The position numbers and the translations under genes are program-made. Positions 1 to 8,782 of a stretch of DNA of 64,000 nucleotides are shown piece after piece. The DNA lies in NCBI RefSeq assembly GCF_001269925.1, contig NZ_LHVO01000066.1, positions 42,420-106,419 on the forward strand, read 5' to 3'. The notes under the pieces are model-generated. The model was not told where the DNA came from and did no database searches. It saw only the letters and a list, made by a program, of their open reading frames with translations. Position 1 is the first letter of the stretch, and every line of letters starts with the position of its first letter. The stretch comes from Pseudomonas sp. MIACH (GTDB taxonomy: Bacteria > Pseudomonadota > Gammaproteobacteria > Pseudomonadales > Pseudomonadaceae).

Positions 1-450
1 CACGCATTGTCGGCGGACCACCTGGAATTCATGACCGAAGAAGACGCCATCGCCATGGCCGCTGCCGGCACCGTCGCCGTCTTGCTGCCGGGCGCGTTCT
101 ACTTCCTGCGCGAAACCCAGCTGCCGCCGATGGACGCCCTGCGCAAGCACGGCGTGAAGATCGCCATCGCCAGCGACCTCAACCCCGGCACCTCGCCGGC
201 GCTGTCGGTGCGCCTGATGCTGAACATGGCCTGCACCCTGTTCCGCATGACCCCGGAAGAAGCCCTTGCCGGCGCCACGCAACACGCGGCTACCGCCCTG
301 GGCATGGGCGATACCCATGGTTCGCTGGAAGTCGGCAAGGTCGCGGATTTTGTTGCCTGGCAGATCGATCGCCCCGCGGACCTGGCCTACTGGCTGGGCG
401 GCGAACTGGATAAACGCGTCGTGCGCCACGGCGTTGATGTCACTGTATAA
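1..450 (+). CDS. hutI: Imidazolonepropionase, C-terminal part (5' end outside window)
   Basis: This is the C-terminal 149 residues of a metal-dependent amidohydrolase that opens the imidazolone ring to give N-formimino-L-glutamate, the third step of histidine breakdown. The reading frame is open from base 1, so the start lies upstream. The piece begins HALSADHLEF, a metal-site region of HutI, and contains SDLNPGTSP near residue 58, which carries the conserved Asp of the amidohydrolase core. The end (GKVADFVAW) is the usual C-terminal beta-sandwich of the family. The next gene, 11 bases on, is hutG, which supports a hut operon. Only the truncation by the window edge is unusual. Confidence 0.93.
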   Translation, partial: HALSADHLEFMTEEDAIAMAAAGTVAVLLPGAFYFLRETQLPPMDALRKHGVKIAIASDLNPGTSPALSVRLMLNMACTLFRMTPEEALAGATQHAATALGMGDTHGSLEVGKVADFVAWQIDRPADLAYWLGGELDKRVVRHGVDVTV

Positions 451-461
451 GGAGCACTGTT

Positions 462-1262
462 GTGGATAAGGTTCTGAACTTCAAACAAGGCCGCGTACCA
501 CTGCTGATCAGCATGCCCCACGCCGGCCTGCGCCTGACGCCTGTGGTGGAAGCCGGGCTGATCCCCGAGGCGCAAAGCCTGCCGGACACCGACTGGCACA
601 TCCCCACGTTGTATGACTTTGCCGAAGAGCTGGGCGCCAGCACCCTGTCGGCGGAGTACTCGCGGTTCGTCATCGACTTGAACCGGCCTTCGGACGACAA
701 GCCTTTGTACGCGGGGGCTACCACTGGCCTGTACCCGGCGACGCTGTTCGACGGTGTGCCGTTGTTCCGCGAAGGGCTGGAGCCGAGCGAGACCGAACGT
801 GCCAGCTATCTGCAAAAAATCTGGGGCCCTTACCACCGCACGTTGCAAGAGGAACTGGCACGGCTCAAGGCCGAGTTCGGCTATGCGCTGCTGTTCGATG
901 CGCACTCGATACGCTCGGTGATCCCGCACCTGTTCGACGGCAAACTCCCGGACTTCAACCTCGGCACCTTCAACGGCGCGGCCTGTGACCCTGAGCTGGC
1001 CAGCCAGCTGGAAGCCATCTGCGCCGAGCATCCGCAGTACACCCACGTGCTCAACGGACGCTTCAAGGGTGGGCATATCACCCGCCATTACGGCAATCCG
1101 GCGCAGGATATCCATGCCGTGCAGTTGGAGTTGTGCCAGAGCACGTATATGGAAGAGGTCGAGCCATTCCGTTATCGCCCGGATCTGGCCGAGCCGACGC
1201 AAGTGGTGTTGAAGCAGTTGCTGGAAGGCTTGCTGGCGTGGGGGCGCAAGCGCTACGGGTGA
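462..1262 (+). CDS. hutG: N-formylglutamate deformylase
   Basis: The 266-residue protein matches HutG, which hydrolyses N-formyl-L-glutamate to glutamate and formate in the five-step histidine pathway. Motifs seen are PLLISMPHAG at residue 11, SRFVIDLNRP near 66, LLFDAHSIRS near 143 and KGGHITRHYG near 203. The histidines and acidic residues in these are the expected metal and substrate ligands of the N-formylglutamate amidohydrolase fold. The start is GTG, preceded by AAGGAG at a 7-base spacing. It follows hutI directly, so it is probably co-transcribed and is the last gene of the operon. The length is normal for the family. Confidence 0.95.
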   Translation: MDKVLNFKQGRVPLLISMPHAGLRLTPVVEAGLIPEAQSLPDTDWHIPTLYDFAEELGASTLSAEYSRFVIDLNRPSDDKPLYAGATTGLYPATLFDGVPLFREGLEPSETERASYLQKIWGPYHRTLQEELARLKAEFGYALLFDAHSIRSVIPHLFDGKLPDFNLGTFNGAACDPELASQLEAICAEHPQYTHVLNGRFKGGHITRHYGNPAQDIHAVQLELCQSTYMEEVEPFRYRPDLAEPTQVVLKQLLEGLLAWGRKRYG

Positions 1263-1606
1263 CGAACGGTTGCCCCTGTGCAACTAAACAGTCGCCACAG
1301 AGATCCCGGTTTGCTGCGCGACAGCGCTACGTCGAAGAGGTCGTGGAGCCTCCCACCTTGAACCTGCTGTGCCTGCGCCGTTGTATCCGGGCAAAGGCCG
1401 GGTCCACGGCTGTTTACGCGCGCGCGGCCAGGCTTCGGAGGTGGATCGGCTGTACGCTTATCTGCGGGGCGGTCTCAGGAGCGAACGACTGACACAGCTC
1501 TAAGCGCTCAAGGACATGCTGATTGCACAATTCGGGTTTATAGTGCCAGACGGCAAAATAAAAGACGTCCCCCCAGGGATGAACCCGACCCCCTACGGAG
1601 CGCGCA
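1263..1606. other. Intergenic gap hutG-pip, no gene recognised
   Basis: These 344 bases contain short open frames but none with a good ribosome site or recognisable protein. The last 60 bases before pip are more AT-rich and probably hold its promoter, but I could not pick out convincing -35 and -10 boxes. The inverted heptamer TCGGGTT / AACCCGA brackets the sequence just before the pip leader and may form a weak stem. Confidence 0.4.
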
Positions 1607-2578
1607 ATGCAGACTTGGTACCCGCAGATCAAACCCTACGCCCGGCACGATCTGGCCGTCGATGACACCCACACGCTCTACGTCGATGAAAGTGGCTCCC
1701 CCGAAGGCTTGCCTGTCGTATTCATCCACGGTGGCCCTGGTGCCGGTTGCGATGCCCAGAGCCGCTGCTACTTCGATCCCAACCTGTACCGCATCGTTAC
1801 CTTCGACCAGCGTGGCTGCGGCCGCTCCACCCCGCGCGCCAGCCTGGAAAACAACACCACCTGGGACCTAGTGGCCGACCTTGAGCGTATCCGCGAACAT
1901 CTGGGCATCGATAAATGGGTGCTGTTCGGCGGCTCCTGGGGCTCGACCCTGGCCCTGGCCTACGCGCAAACCCACCCCGAGCGTGTGCATGGCCTGATCG
2001 TGCGCGGCATTTTCCTCGCCCGCCCGCAGGACATCGAATGGTTCTACCAGGCCGGTGCGAGCCGCCTGTTCCCGGATTACTGGCAGGACTACATCGCGCC
2101 AATCCCGGCCGATGAGCGTCACGACATGATCGCGGCCTACCACAAGCGCCTGACCGGCAACGACCAGATCGCCCAGATGCACGCGGCCAAGGCCTGGTCC
2201 GGCTGGGAAGGGCGCATGCTGGGCCTGTGCCCGAGCCCGCAGCATGTGGAGCGTTTTTCCGAGCCGCAACGCGCGCTGTCCATTGCGCGCATCGAGTGCC
2301 ACTACTTCACCAACAACTCCTTCCTGGAGCCCAACCAGCTGATTCGCGATATGCACAAGATCGCCCATCTGCCTGGCGTAATCATCCATGGCCGCTACGA
2401 TATGATCTGCCCTCTGGATAACGCCTGGGAGCTGCATCAGGCGTGGCCGAACAGCGAACTGCAGGTCATCCGTGAAGCGGGCCATGCGGCGTCCGAGCCC
2501 GGTATTACCGATGCCCTGGTACGCGCGACCGGCGAAATGGCCCGGCGCCTGCTTGATCTGCCGCCAGAAGAAGCATGA
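1607..2578 (+). CDS. pip: Proline iminopeptidase (alpha/beta hydrolase)
   Basis: This 323-residue cytoplasmic enzyme releases N-terminal proline from peptides. It shows the oxyanion-hole motif HGGPGAG (about residue 40), the nucleophile elbow GGSWGS (Ser at about 110), the acid in HGRYDMICP (about 265) and the catalytic His in REAGHAASEP (about 293). These are the full Pip catalytic set in peptidase family S33. The ATG has GGAG six bases upstream. It ends by overlapping dtd by four bases (ATGA), so the two are translationally coupled. The size fits the usual 310-325 residues. Confidence 0.95.
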   Translation: MQTWYPQIKPYARHDLAVDDTHTLYVDESGSPEGLPVVFIHGGPGAGCDAQSRCYFDPNLYRIVTFDQRGCGRSTPRASLENNTTWDLVADLERIREHLGIDKWVLFGGSWGSTLALAYAQTHPERVHGLIVRGIFLARPQDIEWFYQAGASRLFPDYWQDYIAPIPADERHDMIAAYHKRLTGNDQIAQMHAAKAWSGWEGRMLGLCPSPQHVERFSEPQRALSIARIECHYFTNNSFLEPNQLIRDMHKIAHLPGVIIHGRYDMICPLDNAWELHQAWPNSELQVIREAGHAASEPGITDALVRATGEMARRLLDLPPEEA

Positions 2579-3012
2579 AGGGCTTGCTGCAACGGGTGCG
2601 CGGCGCCCGGGTCGAAGTGGCGGGCGAAATTGTCGGGGCGATCGACCAGGGTTTGCTGGTGCTGGTGGCCGTCGAACCTTCAGATACGCCAGAGAGCGCC
2701 GACAAACTGCTGCACAAGCTGCTTAACTACCGGGTGTTCAGCGACGACGAGGGCAAGATGAACCTGTCGTTGAAGGATATCGATGGGGGATTGCTGCTGG
2801 TGTCGCAGTTCACCCTGGCGGCGGATACCAAGAGCGGCCTGCGGCCGAGCTTCTCCACTGCCGCCCCGCCAGCCCTCGGAGCAGCGCTTTTTGATCGCTT
2901 GCTGTTACAAGCGCAACAATTGCATGGCAAGGTGGCGTCGGGGCGTTTTGGCGCGGATATGCAGGTGCATTTGGTCAATGATGGCCCTGTGACCTTTCTC
3001 TTACAGACATGA
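2575..3012 (+). CDS. dtd: D-aminoacyl-tRNA deacylase
   Basis: This 145-residue protein removes D-amino acids (and glycine from tRNA-Ala) wrongly attached to tRNA. It has the two family signatures: SQFTLAADT with SGLRPSF near residues 78-95, and the Gly-cisPro segment NDGPVT near residue 136 that gives chiral proofreading. It starts with the ATG that overlaps the pip stop and probably depends on pip translation. Nothing is unusual about it, and the pip-dtd pairing is common in Pseudomonas. Confidence 0.96.
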   Translation: MKGLLQRVRGARVEVAGEIVGAIDQGLLVLVAVEPSDTPESADKLLHKLLNYRVFSDDEGKMNLSLKDIDGGLLLVSQFTLAADTKSGLRPSFSTAAPPALGAALFDRLLLQAQQLHGKVASGRFGADMQVHLVNDGPVTFLLQT

Positions 3013-3278
3013 ATGTATTAAAAACGACGTTAATGCCCAAAAACGTAGGGTTTCGCTACAAATACTTCGTTGTCCCTGATGCGTTGTCTCGCGGGCTACT
3101 AGATAATCGCGCGCTACGGGGATCAGCGTTGTTTGGTCCATTTTTGACTTAGGTAGAGACTTGTCCGACGGCCTCAGGGGAATCATTTTGACCCAGGGGA
3201 GTCGGAACAATGCTCGCCAACCTGGCATATAGATAGCTGGCCGTTGGTTTTTTGATCTGTTTTCGGCGAGGGTTGCTC

Positions 3279-5015
3279 GTGATTGTTAGTCCCTGTAATG
3301 CACCAAAATTGTCTGCCAAACGGTTACGAAACGCACTGGTGACGGGCTCTGCCCTGTTTTGCCTGTTCGGCGCGGGTCAACTGTGGGCATTCAGTCTGGA
3401 TGATGTGTCGGCCAAGGCAAAAGAGCTGGCCGGGCAGAAATACGAAGCTCCGCGCAGCAATCTGCCGAACGAATTCCGCGAAATGAAGTTCGCGGACTAC
3501 CAGAAGATTCGTTTCCGCAACGAAAAAGCCGAATGGGCCGATCAAAACACCCCGTTCAAGCTGTCCTTCTATCACCAGGGTATGCATTTCGATACACCGG
3601 TGAAAATCAACGAAGTCACCGCTGACAGCGTCCAGGAAATCAAATACGACCCGACGCGCTTCGATTTCGGCGACGTCAAGTTTGATCCTAAAGCCACCGA
3701 ACAGCTGGGTTATGCGGGCTTTCGTGTGCTGTTCCCGATCAACAAGGCTGACAAGCAAGACGAAATCATGACCATGCTCGGCGCCAGCTATTTCCGCGTA
3801 GTCGGCAAGGACCAGGTCTATGGCCTGTCCGCCCGTGGCATGGCGATCGATACCGCGCTGCCGTCAGGCGAAGAGTTCCCGCGTTTCACCGAGTTCTGGA
3901 TCGAGCGTCCAAAGCCGGGTGACAAGCACCTGGTGATCTTCGCCTTGCTCGATTCCCCACGTGCGACCGGCGCCTATCGCCTGATCCTGCGTCCGGGTAC
4001 CGACACGGTTGTCGATGTGAAATCCCAGATGTTCCTGCGCGACAAGGTCAGCAAACTGGGCGTTGCACCGCTGACGAGCATGTTCCTGTTCGGTGCTAAC
4101 CAGCCGTCCAAGGTGCTCAACTATCGTCGCGAGCTCCACGATTCCAGCGGCCTGTCGATCCATGCCGGCAACGGCGAGTGGATCTGGCGTCCCCTGAACA
4201 ACCCTAAACACCTGTCGGTCAGCAACTTCACCGTGGAGAACCCGCGTGGGTTCGGCCTGCTTCAACGCGGTCGCAACTTCAGCCACTACGAAGACCTCGA
4301 CGACAACTACGACAAGCGCCCAAGCGCCTGGATCGAGCCTGAAGGCGATTGGGGCAAGGGCTCCGTCGACCTGGTCGAGATTCCGACTGCCGACGAAACC
4401 AACGACAACATCGTTGCATTCTGGAGCCCGGCCGAATTGCCGGAAGTCGGCAAGCCGCTCGACATAGCCTATCGCCTGCACTGGACCCTCGACGATGCAG
4501 CGTTCCACTCGCCGGACAGCGCCTGGGTCAAGCAGACCCTGCGTTCTACCGGTGACGTGAAGCAATCCAACCTGATCCGTCAGCCGGATGGCAGCGTCGC
4601 GTACCTGGTCGACTTCGAAGGCCCGGCCCTGAAAAAACTGCTGCCGGACGCCCCGGTGCGCAGCCAGGTGAGCGTGGGTGACAACGCTGAGCTGGTAGAG
4701 AACAGCGTGCGTTACAACGAGCACACCAAAGGCTGGCGCCTGACCCTGCGCATGAAGATCAAGGACGCCGGCAAGCCGACCGAGATGCGTGCAGCCCTGG
4801 TACAGGACATCACGCCGCCTGAGCCTGAGAAGGTTTCGACCCAGGTACTCAAGGCTGACAAGGTCTTGGCCAAGCAACACGAGAAACAGGCCAAGAAAGA
4901 CGCGAAAGACAAGGAAGCCAAGCAGCCAGAAGCTGCCCCAGCCACACCGGAGCCGATCAAGACCGAGCAAGTCCTGACCGAAACCTGGAGCTATCAGTTG
5001 CCTGCCGATGAGTAA
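3279..5015 (+). CDS. opgG: Glucans biosynthesis protein G (periplasmic)
   Basis: OpgG (MdoG) acts in the periplasm in building or branching osmoregulated periplasmic glucans. I chose the GTG at 3279 because GAGGG lies just upstream and because the protein then begins MIVSPCNAPK, followed by a basic segment, a hydrophobic core and QLWAFS, a good signal peptide of about 38 residues. An in-frame upstream start at 3252 would add nine residues and bury the signal. The mature part contains WIERPKPGD and the FWSPAEL segment typical of the OpgG/OpgD beta-sandwich. The tail from about residue 530 is Lys/Glu/Ala/Pro-rich and probably disordered. It overlaps opgH by eight bases, so both are one operon. 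Confidence 0.94.
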   Translation: MIVSPCNAPKLSAKRLRNALVTGSALFCLFGAGQLWAFSLDDVSAKAKELAGQKYEAPRSNLPNEFREMKFADYQKIRFRNEKAEWADQNTPFKLSFYHQGMHFDTPVKINEVTADSVQEIKYDPTRFDFGDVKFDPKATEQLGYAGFRVLFPINKADKQDEIMTMLGASYFRVVGKDQVYGLSARGMAIDTALPSGEEFPRFTEFWIERPKPGDKHLVIFALLDSPRATGAYRLILRPGTDTVVDVKSQMFLRDKVSKLGVAPLTSMFLFGANQPSKVLNYRRELHDSSGLSIHAGNGEWIWRPLNNPKHLSVSNFTVENPRGFGLLQRGRNFSHYEDLDDNYDKRPSAWIEPEGDWGKGSVDLVEIPTADETNDNIVAFWSPAELPEVGKPLDIAYRLHWTLDDAAFHSPDSAWVKQTLRSTGDVKQSNLIRQPDGSVAYLVDFEGPALKKLLPDAPVRSQVSVGDNAELVENSVRYNEHTKGWRLTLRMKIKDAGKPTEMRAALVQDITPPEPEKVSTQVLKADKVLAKQHEKQAKKDAKDKEAKQPEAAPATPEPIKTEQVLTETWSYQLPADE

Positions 5016-7578
5016 CTCTCAAGTCCAGCCAGAGACTCTGTCCGAGTATCTGGCGCATCTTCCGATGACCGCTGAGCAGCGCGCCGAGTTGGCGGGCTGC
5101 ACATCCTTCGCCGAGTTGCACGAGCGCTTGTCGTCCAAGGCGTTCGATGCGCCAGTCGACGCCGCCCAGGCTTCGGTTGGCCGCCGGTTGACCCTCAACA
5201 CCGCCGAGGAACTGCAAGAGGCCGAAATGCTGGCGGTCGACGCCAGTGGCCGCGTGTGCCTCAAGGCCACGCCGCCGATTCGGCGCACTCGCGTGGTCCC
5301 AGAACCGTGGCGCACCAATATCCTGGTGCGCGGTTGGCGTCGGATTACCGGTCGCAGCAACCCGCCGGCGCCGCCGAAGGACGAGCGCGTATTGCCGGCC
5401 GCCCGCTGGCGTACCGTGGGTTCGATACGTCGATACATCCTGCTGGTGCTGATGCTCGGCCAGACCATCGTGGCTGGCTGGTACATGAAGGGCATCATGC
5501 CGTACCAGGGCTGGTCGCTGGTCGACTTCGACGAGATCCGCAACCAGACGCTGCTGCAAACCGCCACCCAGGTACTGCCTTACGCCCTGCAAACCAGCAT
5601 CCTGATCATGTTCGGGATCTTGTTCTGCTGGGTCTCGGCCGGTTTCTGGACCGCGTTGATGGGCTTCCTCGAACTGCTCACCGGCCACGATAAATACCGG
5701 ATTTCCGGTAAAAGCGCTGGCGACGAGCCGATCCCGAAAGACGCGCGCACCGCGTTGGTCATGCCGATCTGCAACGAAGACGTGCCGCGAGTATTCGCAG
5801 GTTTGCGTGCGACGTTCGAATCGGTGGCCGCTACGGGTGACCTCGATCGTTTCGACTTCTTCGTGCTCAGCGACAGCAACGACGCCGACATCTGCATCGC
5901 CGAGCAGCAAGCCTGGCTCGACGTGTGCCGTGAGGCGGGTGGCTTCGGCAAGATCTTCTACCGCCGCCGTCGCCGTCGCGTGAAACGCAAAAGCGGCAAC
6001 CTCGACGACTTCTGCCGTCGCTGGGGTGGTGACTATAAGTACATGGTCGTTCTCGACGCCGACTCCGTGATGAGCGGCGAATGCCTGACCAGCCTGGTGC
6101 GCCTGATGGAAGCCACGCCGGATGCCGGGATTATCCAGACCGCGCCACGTGCGTCGGGCATGGACACCCTGTATGCGCGCATGCAGCAGTTCGCCACCCG
6201 CGTGTACGGCCCGCTGTTTACCGCCGGCCTGCACTTCTGGCAGCTGGGGGAATCCCACTACTGGGGTCACAACGCGATCATCCGCATGAAGCCGTTTATC
6301 GAGCACTGCGCCTTGGCGCCATTGCCGGGTAAAGGTGCATTCGCCGGTTCCATCCTGTCCCACGACTTCGTTGAAGCAGCGCTGATGCGCCGTGCCGGCT
6401 GGGGCGTGTGGATTGCCTACGACCTGCCGGGCAGCTACGAAGAACTGCCGCCGAACCTGCTGGATGAACTCAAGCGTGACCGTCGCTGGTGCCACGGCAA
6501 CCTGATGAACTTCCGCCTGTTCCTGGTCAAGGGCATGCACCCGGTGCACCGCGCGGTGTTCCTGACCGGCGTGATGTCCTACCTGTCGGCGCCGTTGTGG
6601 TTCCTGTTCCTGGTGTTGTCCACGGCCTTGCTGGCGGTCAACACGCTGATGGAACCGCAGTACTTCATGGCGCCACGCCAGTTGTACCCGCTGTGGCCGC
6701 AGTGGCATCCGGACAAGGCGGTGGCGCTGTTCTCCACCACCATCGTGCTGCTGTTCCTGCCGAAATTGCTGAGCATCATCCTGATCTGGGCCAAGGGCGC
6801 GAAAGAGTTCGGTGGCAAGTTCAAGGTAACGATGTCGATGCTGCTGGAGATGCTGTTCTCCATGCTGCTGGCGCCGGTGCGGATGATTTTCCACACCCGT
6901 TTCGTGCTCGCCGCGTTCCTCGGCTGGGCCGCGACCTGGAACTCGCCGCAGCGTGATGACGACTCTACTCCGTGGGGCGAAGCGATCAAGCGTCACGGCA
7001 CACAGACCTTGCTGGGCTTCTTCTGGGCACTGCTGGTGGTGTGGTTGAACCCGAGCTTCCTGTGGTGGCTGGTACCGATCGTGGGTTCGCTGATGCTGTC
7101 GATCCCGGTGTCGGTGATCTCCAGTCGGGTCAACCTTGGCTTGAAGTCCCGCGATGAGAGCCTGTTCCTGATTCCTGAGGAATACAATCCGCCGCAGGCA
7201 CTGCTGTCCACCGACAAGTACACCCACGAAAACCGTTGGCACGCGCTGAACGACGGCTTTGTGCGCTCGGTGGTCGACCCGCAGCAGAACGCCCTGGCCT
7301 GTGCCCTGGCGACCTCGCGTCACGGTCAGGCCGAGCCGATCGAGTACCTGCGTACCGAACGCGTGCGTCACGCATTGAAAGTCGGCCCTGCCGGCCTCAA
7401 CAACGGCGAACGCCTGGCGTTGCTCAGCGACCCGGTGGCCTTGGCCCGCTTGCACGAGTTGGTCTGGAGCGAGGCGCATGCCGAGTGGCTGGCCGCTTGG
7501 CGTAACTCGATCAAAGCCGATCCGCACGCGCCGTTGCTGCCGTTGCAACCGCTGTCGTCCCAGGCCCAACCGGCCTGA
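5008..7578 (+). CDS. opgH: Glucans biosynthesis glucosyltransferase H
   Basis: This 856-residue inner-membrane family-2 glycosyltransferase polymerises UDP-glucose into the beta-1,2 backbone of periplasmic glucans and exports it. There are TM segments near residues 142-165 and 190-220. A cytoplasmic GT-A domain follows, with LSDSNDADI and the VVLDADS metal site near residue 350. The processive-synthase motif is present as KRDRRW near residue 492, and several TM segments lie in the last third. The arginine string RRRRRRVKRK near residue 318 fits a UDP-sugar-binding loop. The ATG lies inside the end of opgG. A strong hairpin follows the stop. Confidence 0.96.
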   Translation: MSNSQVQPETLSEYLAHLPMTAEQRAELAGCTSFAELHERLSSKAFDAPVDAAQASVGRRLTLNTAEELQEAEMLAVDASGRVCLKATPPIRRTRVVPEPWRTNILVRGWRRITGRSNPPAPPKDERVLPAARWRTVGSIRRYILLVLMLGQTIVAGWYMKGIMPYQGWSLVDFDEIRNQTLLQTATQVLPYALQTSILIMFGILFCWVSAGFWTALMGFLELLTGHDKYRISGKSAGDEPIPKDARTALVMPICNEDVPRVFAGLRATFESVAATGDLDRFDFFVLSDSNDADICIAEQQAWLDVCREAGGFGKIFYRRRRRRVKRKSGNLDDFCRRWGGDYKYMVVLDADSVMSGECLTSLVRLMEATPDAGIIQTAPRASGMDTLYARMQQFATRVYGPLFTAGLHFWQLGESHYWGHNAIIRMKPFIEHCALAPLPGKGAFAGSILSHDFVEAALMRRAGWGVWIAYDLPGSYEELPPNLLDELKRDRRWCHGNLMNFRLFLVKGMHPVHRAVFLTGVMSYLSAPLWFLFLVLSTALLAVNTLMEPQYFMAPRQLYPLWPQWHPDKAVALFSTTIVLLFLPKLLSIILIWAKGAKEFGGKFKVTMSMLLEMLFSMLLAPVRMIFHTRFVLAAFLGWAATWNSPQRDDDSTPWGEAIKRHGTQTLLGFFWALLVVWLNPSFLWWLVPIVGSLMLSIPVSVISSRVNLGLKSRDESLFLIPEEYNPPQALLSTDKYTHENRWHALNDGFVRSVVDPQQNALACALATSRHGQAEPIEYLRTERVRHALKVGPAGLNNGERLALLSDPVALARLHELVWSEAHAEWLAAWRNSIKADPHAPLLPLQPLSSQAQPA

Positions 7579-7583
7579 TTCAG

Positions 7584-7612
7584 ACACCCCCGAGGGCTCA
7601 CCTCGGGGGTGT
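7584..7612 (+). terminator. Hairpin after opgH
   Basis: A perfect 12-bp stem (ACACCCCCGAGG pairing with CCTCGGGGGTGT) with loop GCTCA starts five bases after the opgH stop. No run of T follows, so it may act as an RNA-stabilising 3' hairpin or a weak terminator. Confidence 0.7.
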
Positions 7613-7703
7613 TCGAAGCGCTGGTCCTACAGCGTTTCACGCCACTTCTTTATTGTCCTAACTCCTTGTTATTTCGAAACAAAAGACCCTTGTTCGAGGC
7701 GTA

Positions 7704-7742
7704 TTTACGCACCCGCGAGTGGGGTAGGATCGCCCCCCAAAT
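7704..7742 (+). promoter_or_regulatory. Candidate sigma-70 promoter of first binding-protein gene
   Basis: TTTACG at 7704 and TAGGAT at 7725 form a possible -35/-10 pair with a 15-base spacer. The block GAGTGGGGTAGGATCGCC recurs almost exactly upstream of the second binding-protein gene, and this conservation is the main support. Confidence 0.5.
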
Positions 7743-7765
7743 TTGACTCGGTCACAGGGGGATTC

Positions 7766-8575
7766 ATGATCAAAAGGTATTGTTTGGCATTGCTGATCGG
7801 CGTTGTCGGATTGATTCACAGTGGTCTGGTGCAGGCCGGCGCCATCGACGACGCTGTTCGGCGCGGTGTGCTGAAAGTCGGCACCACGCCCACCTACGTA
7901 CCCTTTGAAATGACCGACAGACAGGGGCGCGTCGTTGGCTTTGAAGTCGACCTGCTCAAGGTCATGAGCCAGGCCCTGGGTGTGGAACTCGAATTGGTCA
8001 CTGTGCCCTATACCGAACTGTTGCCGGGCCTGAAGGCGAAAAAGTTCGACCTGATCGGCAGCGGCATGACCGTCACCCAGGAGCGCAACCTGAATCTGAA
8101 TTTCAGCGACTCCTTTATCGTGGTGGGCCAAACTGTGCTGCTACACCCCAGCCTGACCGGCAAGGTCACCAGTGTCGAAGACCTGGACGACGCCACTTAC
8201 CGTGTCACCACCGTTGAAGGCACCACCGGTGAGGCGGCGACGCGACGATTTCTGGGGGCGGCGCGCTTGAGCAGTTTTGCAACGCCACAGGAAGCCGTGC
8301 GCCAAGTCGTGAAAGGTAGCGCCGATGCCTTTATTTATGACGCGCCCTACAACCTGATTGCCCTGAGCTTGCCGGAAAACAGCGAGTTGCTGGCGCTTGA
8401 ACAGCCATTCACTTTTGAACCCTTGGCGTTTGGCGTGCAGAAAGGCGATTTCGACAGCCTCAATTGGATCAACCATTTCCTCAATCAGGTCGCCCAGGAC
8501 GGAACCTACGATCGCTTGCACGACAAGTGGTTCAAGGACTTGGACTGGATGGTGGAGGTTGACTGGAGGTCATAA
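7766..8575 (+). CDS. Amino-acid ABC transporter periplasmic binding protein (copy 1)
   Basis: This 269-residue SBP_bac_3-family protein has a signal peptide (MIKRYCLALLIG to VQAGA). Typical class II binding-protein motifs follow: GVLKVGTTPTYVPFEM, GFEVDLLKVM, FDLIGSGMTVTQERN and DAFIYDAPYN. It should capture a polar amino acid in the periplasm for the permease and ATPase encoded downstream; the exact ligand cannot be read from the sequence. An ATG with GGGGG upstream sets the start. It is clearly paralogous to the next gene over its whole length, so the pair arose by tandem duplication. It has its own promoter-like block and a gap of about 200 bases before copy 2. Confidence 0.9.
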   Translation: MIKRYCLALLIGVVGLIHSGLVQAGAIDDAVRRGVLKVGTTPTYVPFEMTDRQGRVVGFEVDLLKVMSQALGVELELVTVPYTELLPGLKAKKFDLIGSGMTVTQERNLNLNFSDSFIVVGQTVLLHPSLTGKVTSVEDLDDATYRVTTVEGTTGEAATRRFLGAARLSSFATPQEAVRQVVKGSADAFIYDAPYNLIALSLPENSELLALEQPFTFEPLAFGVQKGDFDSLNWINHFLNQVAQDGTYDRLHDKWFKDLDWMVEVDWRS

Positions 8576-8691
8576 CTTCTTACACATCAATCCGTTGCCG
8601 ACGTCGCCGGCGCAGGTGTCTATCTCTGCATTTGGCTGCGCCGTTGTGGGGCCTTTCCGACATACGCAGATAACAATTACCCGGCAAACCT

Positions 8692-8731
8692 TTGTGACGG
8701 GCAATGAGTGGGTTAGGATCGCACCCCGAAA
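8692..8731 (+). promoter_or_regulatory. Candidate sigma-70 promoter of second binding-protein gene
   Basis: TTGTGA at 8692 and TAGGAT at 8714, with a 16-base spacer, precede the second binding-protein gene by about 65 bases. The sequence GAGTGGGTTAGGATCGCAC here is nearly the same as the block before the first copy, so promoter and gene seem to have been duplicated together. Confidence 0.55.
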
Positions 8732-8782
8732 TGGTGCAGCCCTTTTGCGCGCCGACCTTATAAGAATCGTTCAGGGGACTTG

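Noticed and set aside
1263..1606. Possible small genes in the gap after hutG
   Set aside because: Short frames here lack ribosome sites and recognisable sequence; two overlap in opposite directions with shadow-like composition.
4957..7587. Open frame of 876 codons on the minus strand opposite opgH
   Set aside because: Composition is typical of an antisense shadow (Arg/Gln/His-rich), with no ribosome site, and opgH is complete with all motifs.
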